Positions 17,681 to 26,255 of a stretch of DNA of 64,000 nt are shown in pieces. The stretch covers positions 62,001-126,000 of the forward strand of contig CAZFVA010000002.1 in assembly GCA_964522105.1 (NCBI GenBank). Reading direction: 5' to 3'. A program made the position numbers and the translations under genes. The number at the start of each line of letters is the position of its first letter. The stretch's first letter is position 1. This DNA comes from JAGOFO01 sp964522105. Lineage in GTDB: Bacteria > Myxococcota_A > UBA9042 > DTJE01. The notes below the pieces were generated by a model. The model was not told where the DNA came from. It worked only from the letters and a program-made list of their open reading frames with translations, and ran no database searches.

Positions 17681-19921
17681 ATGAAAGATGACCAGAAATC
17701 GGAATCTGTCGTTGCTGACGTGCTTTTGCTGCTTCCGCTGGCGCAACTGTATTCCTACAGAATTCCAGACGCCCTGCGCGGCAGGGTGTCACGCGGCACG
17801 CAGGTGCTTTGTCCGGTGCGCAAATCAAAGGTCCACGGCATAGTTCTGACCGTCCGTGAGCCTGCTGCCGATGACCCGGTTCTGTCTGATATTATTGACG
17901 TTACTGATCGCATGGCGTGGCCGTCGGACCTTATGGAGCTGATAGCCTGGGTTTCGACTTACTACGTTTCCCCGATTGGCACCGTGGCGCGGACCGCGAT
18001 GCCTGGCCTGTTTGTCACAAAAAAGTTGATTCACACGCGGTTTGTACGATTTGTGCGCTGCCCTGACCGGCCAAGCAAATCCGATCGCATCATGCAGGTC
18101 CTTGATGTGATGGAAAAGGCCGGTTCAATGGAGATTGGCGAGGCGCGACGGATAGTTCCGAACGGTTCTGATGTAATCAGAAGTCTTCTTGCGTCAGGTT
18201 ATCTGCGTGTCGAAGAAGCCCTGGAGCATGATTCGTGTGTGCCTGCCGCCGATCACGTTGATTTGACCCGGCCCGATTTGACCAGGGATCAGGTTCTTGC
18301 CCTTGACACTATCCGTGCTGCCGCCGCCAGGGCTGCGGCCGGTACGACTGCCGATGGCGGTTATCAGACGTTTCTTCTTCATGGCGTGACAGGCTCGGGA
18401 AAGACTGAAGTGTATATGCGGGCGCTGGAAGACGTGCTTGCGCTGGGCAAAGGTGCCATCGTTCTGGTGCCTGAAATAGCGCTGACGTTTCAGTTACGGC
18501 AGCGTTTCGAGACGCGTTTCGGGGACACGGCCGCCATTCTTCACAGTCAGATGAGCGATTCGCTGCGGGCCGCTGCGTGGGATGACCTGCTTGCCGGACG
18601 CAGGAAACTGGTTGTCGGCGCGCGTTCGGCCATATTTGCCCCGGTTCGCGACCTTGGCCTTGTCGTCGTTGATGAAGAGCACGAGACATCGTACAAGCAG
18701 CAGGAAGGCCTTCGGTACAACGCCCGCGACCTGGCGATGGTGCGCGGCAAGTTGGCATCGTGCCCGGTTATTCTGGGTTCCGCCACGCCTTCGCTTGAGT
18801 CTTTCCGCAACACGCATGAAAAAAAGTCTGTTTATCTGGGGCTGCCTTCCCGCGTCAGGTCGCGCCCGATGCCTGAAGTCGCGTTCGTTGATATGAAATA
18901 TGAACCGGCGCTTGGTGAAGAAAAGCTTTTCTCGCGGTCGCTGGCTGATGCTTTGAATCAGACGATCGCTAAAGGCGAGTCGGCAATCCTGTTCTTGAAC
19001 CGGCGCGGGTATGGCCGCTTTATCCTGTGCCGGACCTGCGGGCGTTCGATGGAGTGCCCCAACTGCTCGATTACACTGACGCATCACGCCAAACCTGAAA
19101 AACTTACCTGTCATTATTGTGATCACGCGGTGCCGGTGCCGTCCGTCTGTTCGGTCTGTGGCTCAAGTGACATTTCGATAGTCGGTTTCGGCACTGAACG
19201 CGTCGAAGAAGAAGTAAAACGACTTTTCCCTGGTGCCAGACCGTGTCGTCTTGATTCGGATACTGCCAGAAATAACAAGACTGAAGGGATTCTGGCGGCA
19301 TTCAAGGCCGGTGAATTCAATGTGATGGTCGGTACCCAGATTGTGGCAAAAGGTCATGATTTCCCGTCAGTTACGCTTGTCGGGGTCCTTCTGGCCGAGC
19401 AGTCGCTGGCGTTCCCGGATTTCCGTTCTGCAGAAAGGACGTTCCAGTTGCTGACCCAGGTTGCCGGCAGGGCCGGTCGTGGCGACGTGGCCGGGCGTGT
19501 TCTGATTCAGACATATTGTCCGGAAAATTACGCCCTGCGATTTTCCGCCACGCATGATTACCTCGGTTTCGCGGTCGAAGAAAATCGGGTCAGGCGTGAA
19601 CGTGGCTACCCGCCATATTCATTTCTTGCTGCTGTCGAGGTGTCTTCCACCGACGCCGTTGATGCCCGTAATACGGCCGAAGCCATCGCTAAATATATGG
19701 AAAAGATTACGGATTCTGCTGAAGGTGGCACCGTCAGGATTATGGGTCCTGCTGCCGCGGCCATCGAGCGCATTCGTGGCAGAACAAGGCTTCAGATCCT
19801 GGTTAAAGGGTCATCCAGAAGCGTCATAAACAGGATTTTGTGGGCTGTTAGAAATCGGTTCAGAACAGGTTCAGGTGATACACGCATATTGATTGATGTG
19901 GACCCGGTCTGCATGTTGTGA
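17681..19921 (+). CDS. priA: Primosomal protein N' (replication restart helicase PriA)
   Basis: The protein has 746 aa. PriA recognises stalled forks and reloads the replicative helicase. The N-terminal DNA-binding part (VLLLLPLAQLYSYRIPDAL) leads to the helicase core, with Walker A GVTGSGKTEVY near 235, VPEIALT, and the DEEHETSY box near 330. Two zinc modules with eight Cys (CRTCGRSMECPNC and CHYCDH...CSVCG) lie at about 450-494. The C-terminal helicase half carries VGTQIVAKGHDFP and QVAGRAGRG. Complete and of family length. It begins one base after the aminotransferase stop, with no clear Shine-Dalgarno, so translation is probably coupled. Confidence 0.96.
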   Translation: MKDDQKSESVVADVLLLLPLAQLYSYRIPDALRGRVSRGTQVLCPVRKSKVHGIVLTVREPAADDPVLSDIIDVTDRMAWPSDLMELIAWVSTYYVSPIGTVARTAMPGLFVTKKLIHTRFVRFVRCPDRPSKSDRIMQVLDVMEKAGSMEIGEARRIVPNGSDVIRSLLASGYLRVEEALEHDSCVPAADHVDLTRPDLTRDQVLALDTIRAAAARAAAGTTADGGYQTFLLHGVTGSGKTEVYMRALEDVLALGKGAIVLVPEIALTFQLRQRFETRFGDTAAILHSQMSDSLRAAAWDDLLAGRRKLVVGARSAIFAPVRDLGLVVVDEEHETSYKQQEGLRYNARDLAMVRGKLASCPVILGSATPSLESFRNTHEKKSVYLGLPSRVRSRPMPEVAFVDMKYEPALGEEKLFSRSLADALNQTIAKGESAILFLNRRGYGRFILCRTCGRSMECPNCSITLTHHAKPEKLTCHYCDHAVPVPSVCSVCGSSDISIVGFGTERVEEEVKRLFPGARPCRLDSDTARNNKTEGILAAFKAGEFNVMVGTQIVAKGHDFPSVTLVGVLLAEQSLAFPDFRSAERTFQLLTQVAGRAGRGDVAGRVLIQTYCPENYALRFSATHDYLGFAVEENRVRRERGYPPYSFLAAVEVSSTDAVDARNTAEAIAKYMEKITDSAEGGTVRIMGPAAAAIERIRGRTRLQILVKGSSRSVINRILWAVRNRFRTGSGDTRILIDVDPVCML

Positions 19922-19946
19922 GAAAGTGCGCTGTGCGCTTTTTGAT
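19922..19946 (+). terminator. Intrinsic terminator after priA
   Basis: Hairpin AAAGTGCGC-TGT-GCGCTTT (one T-T mismatch) followed directly by a T-run, starting right at the priA stop codon. Confidence 0.5.
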
Positions 19947-19990
19947 AATGGTGAAATCCGGCCGTAAAGGCGGTCGACGCGGAGGCTTCC

Positions 19991-20401
19991 ATGAAGTATT
20001 CAGTAGATTACAGTGTTTACAGTGACCCTGATGGCGAACTTCTGGACCAGAATCCGCCAGATTATCCTCTTGAATTCGAAGCTGGCGCCAATGAAGTTAT
20101 ATCCGGTTTCGAGCTGGGTGTGTGCGGCATGGTCGCCGGGGAAACGAAGGAATTCTTCGTTGATCCTGAAGACGGCTATGGCCTGCGTGATGAAGACCTG
20201 ATCAAGATGATCGATGTGAAGGAACTGCCGCAGGACGTTGACTTCGAAGTCGGCGAATTCTATGCAATCGGCGAGTGCGAGGACGAGACTGTTACTTTCC
20301 AGGTTACAGGCCGTCAGGGTGATGATCTGGTGTGCGATTTTAATCATCCTCTGGCCGGACGCCGCCTGAAGTTCGTCGTCAAGGTTGTGTCAACGGATTA
20401 A
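19991..20401 (+). CDS. slyD: FKBP-type peptidyl-prolyl isomerase, SlyD-like
   Basis: The protein has 136 aa. SlyD-type prolyl isomerases are cytoplasmic chaperones with an insert-in-flap domain. The FKBP part is seen in DPDGELLDQNP, FEAGANEVISGFELGVCGMVAGETKEFFVDPEDGYG and the closing DFNHPLAGRRLKFVVKV; the flap insert lies between about 70 and 115. The His-rich metal-binding tail of E. coli SlyD is missing, as in many relatives. ATG 19991 follows GGAGG. It is a single-gene unit between two hairpin terminators. Confidence 0.9.
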   Translation: MKYSVDYSVYSDPDGELLDQNPPDYPLEFEAGANEVISGFELGVCGMVAGETKEFFVDPEDGYGLRDEDLIKMIDVKELPQDVDFEVGEFYAIGECEDETVTFQVTGRQGDDLVCDFNHPLAGRRLKFVVKVVSTD

Positions 20402-20444
20402 ACGTTGGCTGGATCGTCCCGGAATGTCCGTTGCGGCGCAGGAT

Positions 20445-20471
20445 TCAAGGTGTCAATCACCTTGACTTTTA
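20445..20471 (+). terminator. Intrinsic terminator after slyD
   Basis: Perfect 8-bp stem TCAAGGTG / CACCTTGA with a 5-nt loop, followed by CTTTTAA. It ends the slyD transcript 44 bp after its stop. Confidence 0.6.
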
Positions 20472-20516
20472 AGCCATAGTCGGCGAAAAAGACTACCGGG
20501 TACGCGCAGGTTTGCG

Positions 20517-20762
20517 GTGAAACCGACCCCGACTTTAATCAGGCTCCATATCGAGCAGGGATATCTGGCCCGCGCAAGGCGGATGATAGAAGCCTTTCGC
20601 CGTGCTGGAAATCGCGAGATAGCCGAGGCGCTTGATGTCGAATGGGATTTGGCGGCCGTTAGTGTCCGGCGGGAAGTATCCATTGAGTTTCTGAAAAAAC
20701 TGCAGGGTCGTGTGCGCAGGCGCAGGGCCATCGCCATGAGAGGTTCGGTTTGGGCAAAGTGA
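20517..20762 (+). CDS. Small basic helical protein upstream of the TPR gene
   Basis: The protein has 81 aa, with a GTG start preceded by a GCAGG-like site. It is Arg-rich and predicted all-helical (LIRLHIEQGYLARARRMIEAFRRAGNREIAEAL), reminiscent of one TPR-like helix pair plus a basic tail. No family recognised. It overlaps the next gene by 13 nt, consistent with coupled expression with the TPR protein. Confidence 0.55.
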   Translation: MKPTPTLIRLHIEQGYLARARRMIEAFRRAGNREIAEALDVEWDLAAVSVRREVSIEFLKKLQGRVRRRRAIAMRGSVWAK

Positions 20763-22123
20763 ATCGCGCCAAAGTCATCGCGGCAGCTCATAAGCATCTT
20801 GCCAAGGGTAACCTTCGCAAGGCTGTTAAAGAATATGACAAGATTCTGAAGGAAGACCCTTCTGACATCCGTACCAAACTGAAGGTGGCAGATCTGCTGT
20901 TCAGGCTTGGCGAAAAGGACAGGGCGGTCAAGACCTTTGCCGACGTGGCCAGATTTTATTCCGAGCAGGGCTTCCTGCTGAAGTCTGTCGCGGTGTACAA
21001 GCAGGTCCAGAAGATGAAGCCTGATGATATCGGGATTCACCTTTCGCTGGCCGACCTGTACAGGCAGATTGGACTTGCCGGTGACGCCATCAGTCAGTAC
21101 AGGCAGGCGATCCAGCTTCAGAAGAAGGCCGGTCTTACGGCCCAGCGGCTCGAGACTGCCCGCAAGATGGTCGAACTTGACCAGGACAATGCGCGTCTGC
21201 GGATTTCGCTCGGCGAGGATCTTACTTCTGAAGGCATGGTTGACGAGGCGGTCGCCGAATTCAGGGCTGCTTACCGGATTCTGCTTCGCGCCGACCTTAT
21301 TGACGAATCAGTTCTGGTTGCCGAAAGGCTTCTTTATCATCAGCCTGATGACTGGGAAGTCAGCAAGAATCTGGCCCACTATTTTATTGAAAAACGCGAT
21401 GGTCTGAAGGCCTTGTCAAGGCTTCAGGTCTGTTTCAAGTCCAAGCCGGAAGATCCCGAAGTTCTGGAGCTTCTGTGTCAGGTTTTCGAGTTCCTTGGCC
21501 AGCCCCATAAAGCGGCGACCGTTCTGAAGTCACTGGCCCGCATATACGAGCGTTCCGGCCTGAAGACTGAAAGGGACGCGGCCTACGAAAGTATTATCCG
21601 TCTTGTCCCGGGCGACAAGGAAGCGGCCAAAGTCCTTGAAATTGATACTAAGGCCGCGAAAGATGTCGTCCCGGGCGAAGAAATCGTTTTCGAAACCGGC
21701 GGCTCGTATATGTCTGACGCCGGGGTCCCTGGCGGTCGGGAAGATGAAGATATCCCGATTGAAAACGACGAAAATGATGAAATCCCGGTGGATGACGAAT
21801 CGGAAGATACGAATCCGGATCTGAAAGCTCCGGGTGCCCGACCCCTGGTTTCCGGAAATTTCCCGGGAAGCGACTCTGACGAGATGATTCCAGTCGGTCA
21901 GGAGTCCGCCAGTGATTTAAGAACGATTGCGCAGAGTATTCCGTTCATCGGCCAGGAAATGGACCTCGAGGGCGTCCCGCCTGAGTTCCAGGATGACATT
22001 CAGAGCCTTGAATTCATGATTGATGCCGGTCTTGAAGACGAGGCCGCCGACCTTCTGCGGGAGGTCCGCGAAAAGGCCGGTAACCTGCCATATCTTCGTA
22101 AATATGATTTCCTGAATAAATAG
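20750..22123 (+). CDS. Tetratricopeptide-repeat protein with acidic linker
   Basis: The protein has 457 aa. The likely start is TTG 20750, with AGAGG about 7 nt upstream; GTG 20759 is the alternative. Residues about 5-300 contain consecutive TPR-like helix pairs (LAKGNLRKAVKEYDKILKEDPSD, YRQIGLAGDAISQYRQAIQLQ). Residues about 310-390 are an Asp/Glu-rich disordered linker (DEDIPIENDENDEIPVDDESED). The last ~70 residues (PPEFQDDIQSLEFMIDAGLEDEAADLLREV) are a further conserved-looking helical module. No signal peptide, so a cytoplasmic scaffold is likely. The specific role is unknown. Confidence 0.85.
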   Translation: MGKVNRAKVIAAAHKHLAKGNLRKAVKEYDKILKEDPSDIRTKLKVADLLFRLGEKDRAVKTFADVARFYSEQGFLLKSVAVYKQVQKMKPDDIGIHLSLADLYRQIGLAGDAISQYRQAIQLQKKAGLTAQRLETARKMVELDQDNARLRISLGEDLTSEGMVDEAVAEFRAAYRILLRADLIDESVLVAERLLYHQPDDWEVSKNLAHYFIEKRDGLKALSRLQVCFKSKPEDPEVLELLCQVFEFLGQPHKAATVLKSLARIYERSGLKTERDAAYESIIRLVPGDKEAAKVLEIDTKAAKDVVPGEEIVFETGGSYMSDAGVPGGREDEDIPIENDENDEIPVDDESEDTNPDLKAPGARPLVSGNFPGSDSDEMIPVGQESASDLRTIAQSIPFIGQEMDLEGVPPEFQDDIQSLEFMIDAGLEDEAADLLREVREKAGNLPYLRKYDFLNK

Positions 22124-22154
22124 ACGCCAGTCGTATTACACGGATTGAATCTGC

Positions 22155-22757
22155 ATGAGAATCGTCGCTGGAAAATATGGTGGTCGCAAACTGGTGGCAC
22201 CGAAAGGACGCGGCGTAAGGCCGACCCTTGAAAAGGTTCGAGAGGCGATTTTTGATACGCTTGGCCCCAGGCTTGAAGGTGCCGTCGTTCTGGATCTGTT
22301 CGCCGGTTCAGGTGCAATGGGCTTCGAGGCCCTTTCGCGCGGGGCGGCAAGGGTCGTTTTTGTCGAGGCCGAACCGCGCCCGATTGATGCAATCAGGGAA
22401 AACGCGGCGTCGTTCGGTGTTGACAGGGACTCGATGAATATCCTGTTCATGACTGCACTTAATGCGATTCGCAGGCTGTCGGCAGGGCCGGAACGTTTCG
22501 ATGTTGTCTTTGTTGATCCGCCTTATGAATCAGGGCTTTACGAAGAAACCATGCTTGAACTTCAAATGTCCGGCATTGTTATTCCAGGTGGCACTGTTGC
22601 GGTCGAGCACGCAAGAAGATTCAATGTTGACCCTGTCTATGGCCCGCTGCTTATGAAGAAAGATCGCAGATACGGTGACACTTGCGTGGCCTATTACATC
22701 AACACATCGCAGGTTCGTTCTGACGAATCAACGTCAGATGCACCGGAGGAAAGCTGA
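22155..22757 (+). CDS. rsmD: 16S rRNA (guanine966-N2)-methyltransferase
   Basis: The protein has 200 aa. RsmD methylates G966 of 16S rRNA. The N-terminus MRIVAGKYGGRKLVAPKGRGVRPTLEKVREAIFD is diagnostic. SAM motif I is LDLFAGSGAMGFEALSRGA, and the amino-methyltransferase catalytic motif is VDPPYESGLY. The C-terminal ~25 residues are a non-conserved acidic tail. Its TGA overlaps the coaD ATG by one base; rsmD-coaD is a classic gene pair. Confidence 0.95.
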   Translation: MRIVAGKYGGRKLVAPKGRGVRPTLEKVREAIFDTLGPRLEGAVVLDLFAGSGAMGFEALSRGAARVVFVEAEPRPIDAIRENAASFGVDRDSMNILFMTALNAIRRLSAGPERFDVVFVDPPYESGLYEETMLELQMSGIVIPGGTVAVEHARRFNVDPVYGPLLMKKDRRYGDTCVAYYINTSQVRSDESTSDAPEES

Positions 22758-23245
22758 TGCTTCCAGTAGTTTATCCCGGATCGTTTGACCCGGTCACGGT
22801 TGGTCATGCAATGCTGATAGCGAGGGCTGCCAGAGTTTTTGGCAAAGTTGTCGTGGCAGTGGCAGATAACTATGGAAAATCAGGGCTTTTTTCCGTTGCC
22901 GAGCGTATCGAAATGCTGAAAATCGCCACCGAAGGGATTGAAGGTGTCGAGATCGATGCATTCACCGGCCTTCTGGTTGATTACATGAACCGGCGCGGCT
23001 CAAATATGGTCATGCGCGGCCTTCGTGCAGTTTCTGATTTTGAATATGAATTTCAGATGGCGCACATGAACGGACGGCTTGATTCAGGCATCGAAACGAT
23101 TTTCATGGTTGCCGGTCCCGATCAGACCTACATCAGCTCTTCCATAGTGCGTGAAGTGGCCCAGTTTGGTGGCGATGTCACCGGCCTTGTCCATGAAGAA
23201 GTCAGAAAACGTCTGCTTGTAAAGCTTGGAAAATCAGCAGGTTAG
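22757..23245 (+). CDS. coaD: Phosphopantetheine adenylyltransferase
   Basis: The protein has 162 aa. It transfers AMP from ATP to 4'-phosphopantetheine in CoA synthesis. Visible signatures are YPGSFDPVTVGHAMLI with the nucleotidyl-transferase TxGH, RGLRAVSDFEYEFQMAHMN, and ISSSIVREVAQFGGDV. Complete. The preceding GGAGGAAAGC inside rsmD acts as Shine-Dalgarno. It ends convergently, overlapping the stop of the minus-strand barrel protein by 4 bp. Confidence 0.96.
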   Translation: MLPVVYPGSFDPVTVGHAMLIARAARVFGKVVVAVADNYGKSGLFSVAERIEMLKIATEGIEGVEIDAFTGLLVDYMNRRGSNMVMRGLRAVSDFEYEFQMAHMNGRLDSGIETIFMVAGPDQTYISSSIVREVAQFGGDVTGLVHEEVRKRLLVKLGKSAG

Positions 23246-24603
23246 TATCTTCCAGTAAGCATCAGCATGATTCCATAGATGTTCGCGCCTTCCGAGTAGA
23301 ATCTGTTTCCCGGCAGATCAACGTCCGAGTTATAGACCGGGTTAAATTCGTTCTGACCTTTCGAATTGGACAATTCGATTGTTTGATTGGTTGTGTCGCG
23401 GTTCATGCCGGTGTCTGCGTTCGTCAGGAAGTGCCCGGTTTCATAGCCGTAAGTGAACCTGAATGACATCGACAGGTACTTGATTGGCTGAACGTTGACG
23501 CCCAGCCAGGTCGAGAATATGCCATAAGGGCTGACGTCGGTAATTCCGTCCATGACCGTGATCGGCTGCTGCAGGCCGTCACGCGTCCTGTCATAAGCAA
23601 GAAGGTTTTTGGATGACAGCGGGCTGACGCAACCTGACTTTCCTGCACATGAAGACGTCCCGAATGCGTCAAACAGATCTGTGTATTCCCTTCCCTGAAA
23701 GCGGTAGCGGGCATTGAATCCGACATCAATTGTTGCAAACGTCTTTGGTTCTTTGCCGTTTTTCGGCTGGTTCCAGACGTAGAATTCAGCACCGAAGTTC
23801 ACCCCTATTTCAGGGCCGGGGCCGATGTTTTTCTGTGTGCTGGCGTCGTACGTTGCGAACAGGGTATCGCGGGTGGTCGCCGGTGCCATATAAGACCCGA
23901 AAAGCCCGAAGTAGGGTTCAAAAAAGGCAATTCTGCGGCTGGCAGCAATTTCAAAGTGGAATTTGTGCAGGCCTTCACCGGTTCCTGTGCCACCAGCTTT
24001 TCTGATTTCGCCTGTCGGGGCCGTATAGATGAAAGCAAGTACCAGTGTCGGGTGATGGGGATTTTTGAATTGATTCATCGGGCCGTACTTCAGGCCGACC
24101 TGCATGTCCCCGAAGCTTTTCCGGTCATTGCTGGTATTGGGCAGGTCGAAAAAATAAGGTCCGGAATCGGGGAAAACGGTTGAATTCGATCGCGAAACCC
24201 CGGGGGCAAACTTCAGACTTGTCTGATCCGAGACTGCAAACGGAAGTGTGAAGAACAGCTCAAGATCGTGATAAATGCCGAGTCTGGCATCAATATTCAT
24301 GATGTTGCTGGTGCGGACCGAGTCCATTTCGGTTCTGGTAACAACACCGCCGGAAGCGGGACAGCCAGCGGTCGTCGAGTCGCACCCGTATTCCCTGCTG
24401 ATCCTTGACTGGCGGCGGCTCCACTCATATCTGACGCCAAGAACGCCGTCCCAGACATCATCCTTGTCGGCCGCGGACATCACGTTTGTATATTCGGCTG
24501 CCTGCACCGGCTGAGCGGCGCAAATTACAGATAACGCCGCGCAGATGCCGGCAATTTTCAGCGTACTTGAAATGGATCTGGCAGCAGCCGATATTGTCGC
24601 CAT
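23242..24603 (-). CDS. Outer-membrane beta-barrel protein, putative
   Basis: The protein has 453 aa. ATG 24601-24603 has GGGGA 6-9 nt upstream. The signal peptide ends near QPVQA (about residue 36). The mature part is rich in alternating aromatic/polar strands (LGIYHDLELFFTLPFAV, GDMQVGLKYGPM, HPTLVLAFIYTAPTGE, YLSMSFRFTYGYETGHF) and ends in an aromatic residue (LTGRY), typical of an OmpA/transporter-like barrel. Two Cys pairs (CDSTTAGC, CAGKSGC) suggest disulfide loops. No specific family recognised. It is the last gene of the minus-strand run downstream of comF. Confidence 0.75.
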   Translation of the reverse strand: MATISAAARSISSTLKIAGICAALSVICAAQPVQAAEYTNVMSAADKDDVWDGVLGVRYEWSRRQSRISREYGCDSTTAGCPASGGVVTRTEMDSVRTSNIMNIDARLGIYHDLELFFTLPFAVSDQTSLKFAPGVSRSNSTVFPDSGPYFFDLPNTSNDRKSFGDMQVGLKYGPMNQFKNPHHPTLVLAFIYTAPTGEIRKAGGTGTGEGLHKFHFEIAASRRIAFFEPYFGLFGSYMAPATTRDTLFATYDASTQKNIGPGPEIGVNFGAEFYVWNQPKNGKEPKTFATIDVGFNARYRFQGREYTDLFDAFGTSSCAGKSGCVSPLSSKNLLAYDRTRDGLQQPITVMDGITDVSPYGIFSTWLGVNVQPIKYLSMSFRFTYGYETGHFLTNADTGMNRDTTNQTIELSNSKGQNEFNPVYNSDVDLPGNRFYSEGANIYGIMLMLTGRY

Positions 24604-24686
24604 GTGAATCCCCGAAGAAGACAGCGCCCTGATTATCCGAAGATTACACAGGCGTGTCAAAGAGACCCTCAACTATTCTGCGTATG

Positions 24687-25469
24687 TCATGTGTGTGGTA
24701 CTGCGCGGGCAAAAGAAAACACATCTACTCTGCTGGCGCCACCATGTTTCAGGATGAAGGCGCATTCGGATAATGTGGCCCCGGTTGTAATGACGTCGTC
24801 TATGATGATTATGGACCGGTCTTTCACAGTTTCGGGGTGTTTTAATGCAAAAGCACCTGAAACAAGGTCGGTTCTTTCGGAAGGTGACGACCCTTTCGTT
24901 GAGGTTTTAAATGAAGTTCTTTTCAGCGGACTGCAGGCCCTGGCGACCCCGATTGTTTTTGCGAAGCTTTGTGCCAGCAGGGCCGACTGGTTGTAACCGC
25001 GCGACAGGAAACGTGCCGGCGTTAAAGGTACATCAATAATCATGTCGGGAAGTTGCAGTCCCGATTCGCGCCAGGTCGCCGCCATCACGGCTGCCATATC
25101 GCCTGCCAGTTCCCAGCGCTTTGAGTATTTCAGTGAAAGGACAAGATCCCTGACCGGCCCGGTCCAGATGAACGACGATCTGGCCACGTCAAAATGACGT
25201 ATGCCAAATCTGTTGCAGACGCATGAAGACTCAGCCACCAGAGGGCCTCCGCAACGCGTGCAGATTTCTTTGCCGCACGGGATGACAAGCATGGAACATT
25301 CATCGCACAGGCCCAGGATTGGGGCGCCCGACATCAACTGACCGCAGGAACGGCATATGCCGGGAAAAAAAGCTTCATGTGATGCTGTTTTGATGTGCTG
25401 TAAAAAAGGCAGAAGGCGCGTCGTCAGTCCAGGTCGCTCGATTCCATTCTGGTGAAGTCGATGACCCAT
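24687..25469 (-). CDS. comF: ComF-family amidophosphoribosyltransferase-like protein
   Basis: The protein has 260 aa from ATG 25467-25469, which has AGGAA 5 nt upstream and lies inside the end of rsfS. A Zn-ribbon-like N-terminus (CRSCGQ...CDEC...CTRCGG...CVC) is followed by LVLSLKYSKRWELA, DVPLTPARFLSRGYNQSALLAQ and the PRPP-binding loop IIIIDDVITTGAT. This is the standard ComF/GntX layout. ComF is needed for DNA uptake in competent bacteria, but the same protein also occurs where competence is unproven. No other com genes are in the window. Confidence 0.9.
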   Translation of the reverse strand: MGHRLHQNGIERPGLTTRLLPFLQHIKTASHEAFFPGICRSCGQLMSGAPILGLCDECSMLVIPCGKEICTRCGGPLVAESSCVCNRFGIRHFDVARSSFIWTGPVRDLVLSLKYSKRWELAGDMAAVMAATWRESGLQLPDMIIDVPLTPARFLSRGYNQSALLAQSFAKTIGVARACSPLKRTSFKTSTKGSSPSERTDLVSGAFALKHPETVKDRSIIIIDDVITTGATLSECAFILKHGGASRVDVFSFARAVPHT

Positions 25470-26220
25470 TGCGGTTCCTGTATCTTGATTATCGTTGCGT
25501 CTGCCCACAGCCGGTCCAGGTCGTAATACGTACGGTTGTGTTTTTCGAACACGTGGACGATTACGTTGCCGTAATCCAATAATACCCACGCCCCGGCTTC
25601 GCGGCCTTCGACACCGCTCGGCTTAATCTTCTTGTCTTTCAGCAGACCTTCGATTGCGGCAGCGATTGCGGTCACGTGGCGTTCCGAGCGACCTGAAAAA
25701 ATCACCAGTCTGTCTGTGTAGTCAACTACGCCGGCCACGTCGTAAACCCTTGTTGCAAAAGCGTTTTTTGTCCAGGCGGCGTCAAGGATTTCTTTGACAA
25801 GATCATCATCAGTAAACGGCGCGTTCAGCTTTGGGGCGACCTTGCGCTTCGTTGCCGGTTTGAATTCCAGGATCGATTTTTCGGCAGCCGCTTTCTTGAC
25901 CGGGGCTTTCTTAACGGGGGCCTTCTTTACGGCAGGCTTCTTTNNNNNNNNNNNNNNNNNNNNNNNNNNNNNNNNNNNNNNNNNNNNNNNNNNNNNNNNN
26001 NNNNNNNNNNNNNNNNNNNNNNNNNNNNNNNNNNNNNNNNNNNCGCTTTCTTGACCGGGGCTTTCTTAACGGGGGCCTTCTTTACGGCAGGCTTCTTTGC
26101 CGGGGCCATAACTTCAGCCGTTTCCACGGCAGCCACTTTCTTAACGGGGGCCTTCTTCACAGGTGCCTTCTTTGCAGCAACTTTTTTTTCAGTCGGTGCT
26201 TTTTCGGTTGTCTTGTCCAT
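25424..26220 (-). CDS. rsfS: Ribosomal silencing factor RsfS with Lys/Ala/Pro-rich N-terminal tail, crossed by an assembly gap
   Basis: The C-terminal ~115 residues are RsfS: VKEILDAAWTKNA, VVDYTDRLVIFSGRSERHVTAIA, GAWVLLDYGNVIVHVF and YYDLDRLWADA. RsfS binds L14 (uL14) and blocks subunit joining. The frame continues upstream through an unusual tail of KKAPVKKA repeats into the 100-N gap, and resumes beyond it in another frame up to ATG 26218-26220, which has GGAGGA just upstream. Deleting the 100 N plus one of the two identical 55-bp flanks puts both pieces in one frame and predicts about 213 aa. A start at GTG 25738, after the tail, would truncate the RsfS fold. The histone-H1-like tail may bind RNA. 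Confidence 0.85.
25889..26098. other. Assembly gap (100 N) between identical 55-bp flanks, in rsfS
   Basis: N runs from 25944 to 26043. The 55 bases ending at 25943 are identical to the 55 bases starting at 26044. This fits two contigs that overlap by one k-mer and were joined with a fixed-length N spacer. The true sequence may contain no gap here. Confidence 0.9.
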
Positions 26221-26255
26221 GTTCCTCCGGGCCGATGGCCCTGGTTATTTCAATA

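Noticed and set aside
25927..26220. Separate short Lys-rich protein ending after the N run
   Set aside because: Its 3' part is only N codons and a frame that shifts because of the arbitrary N length; it is the 5' end of rsfS.
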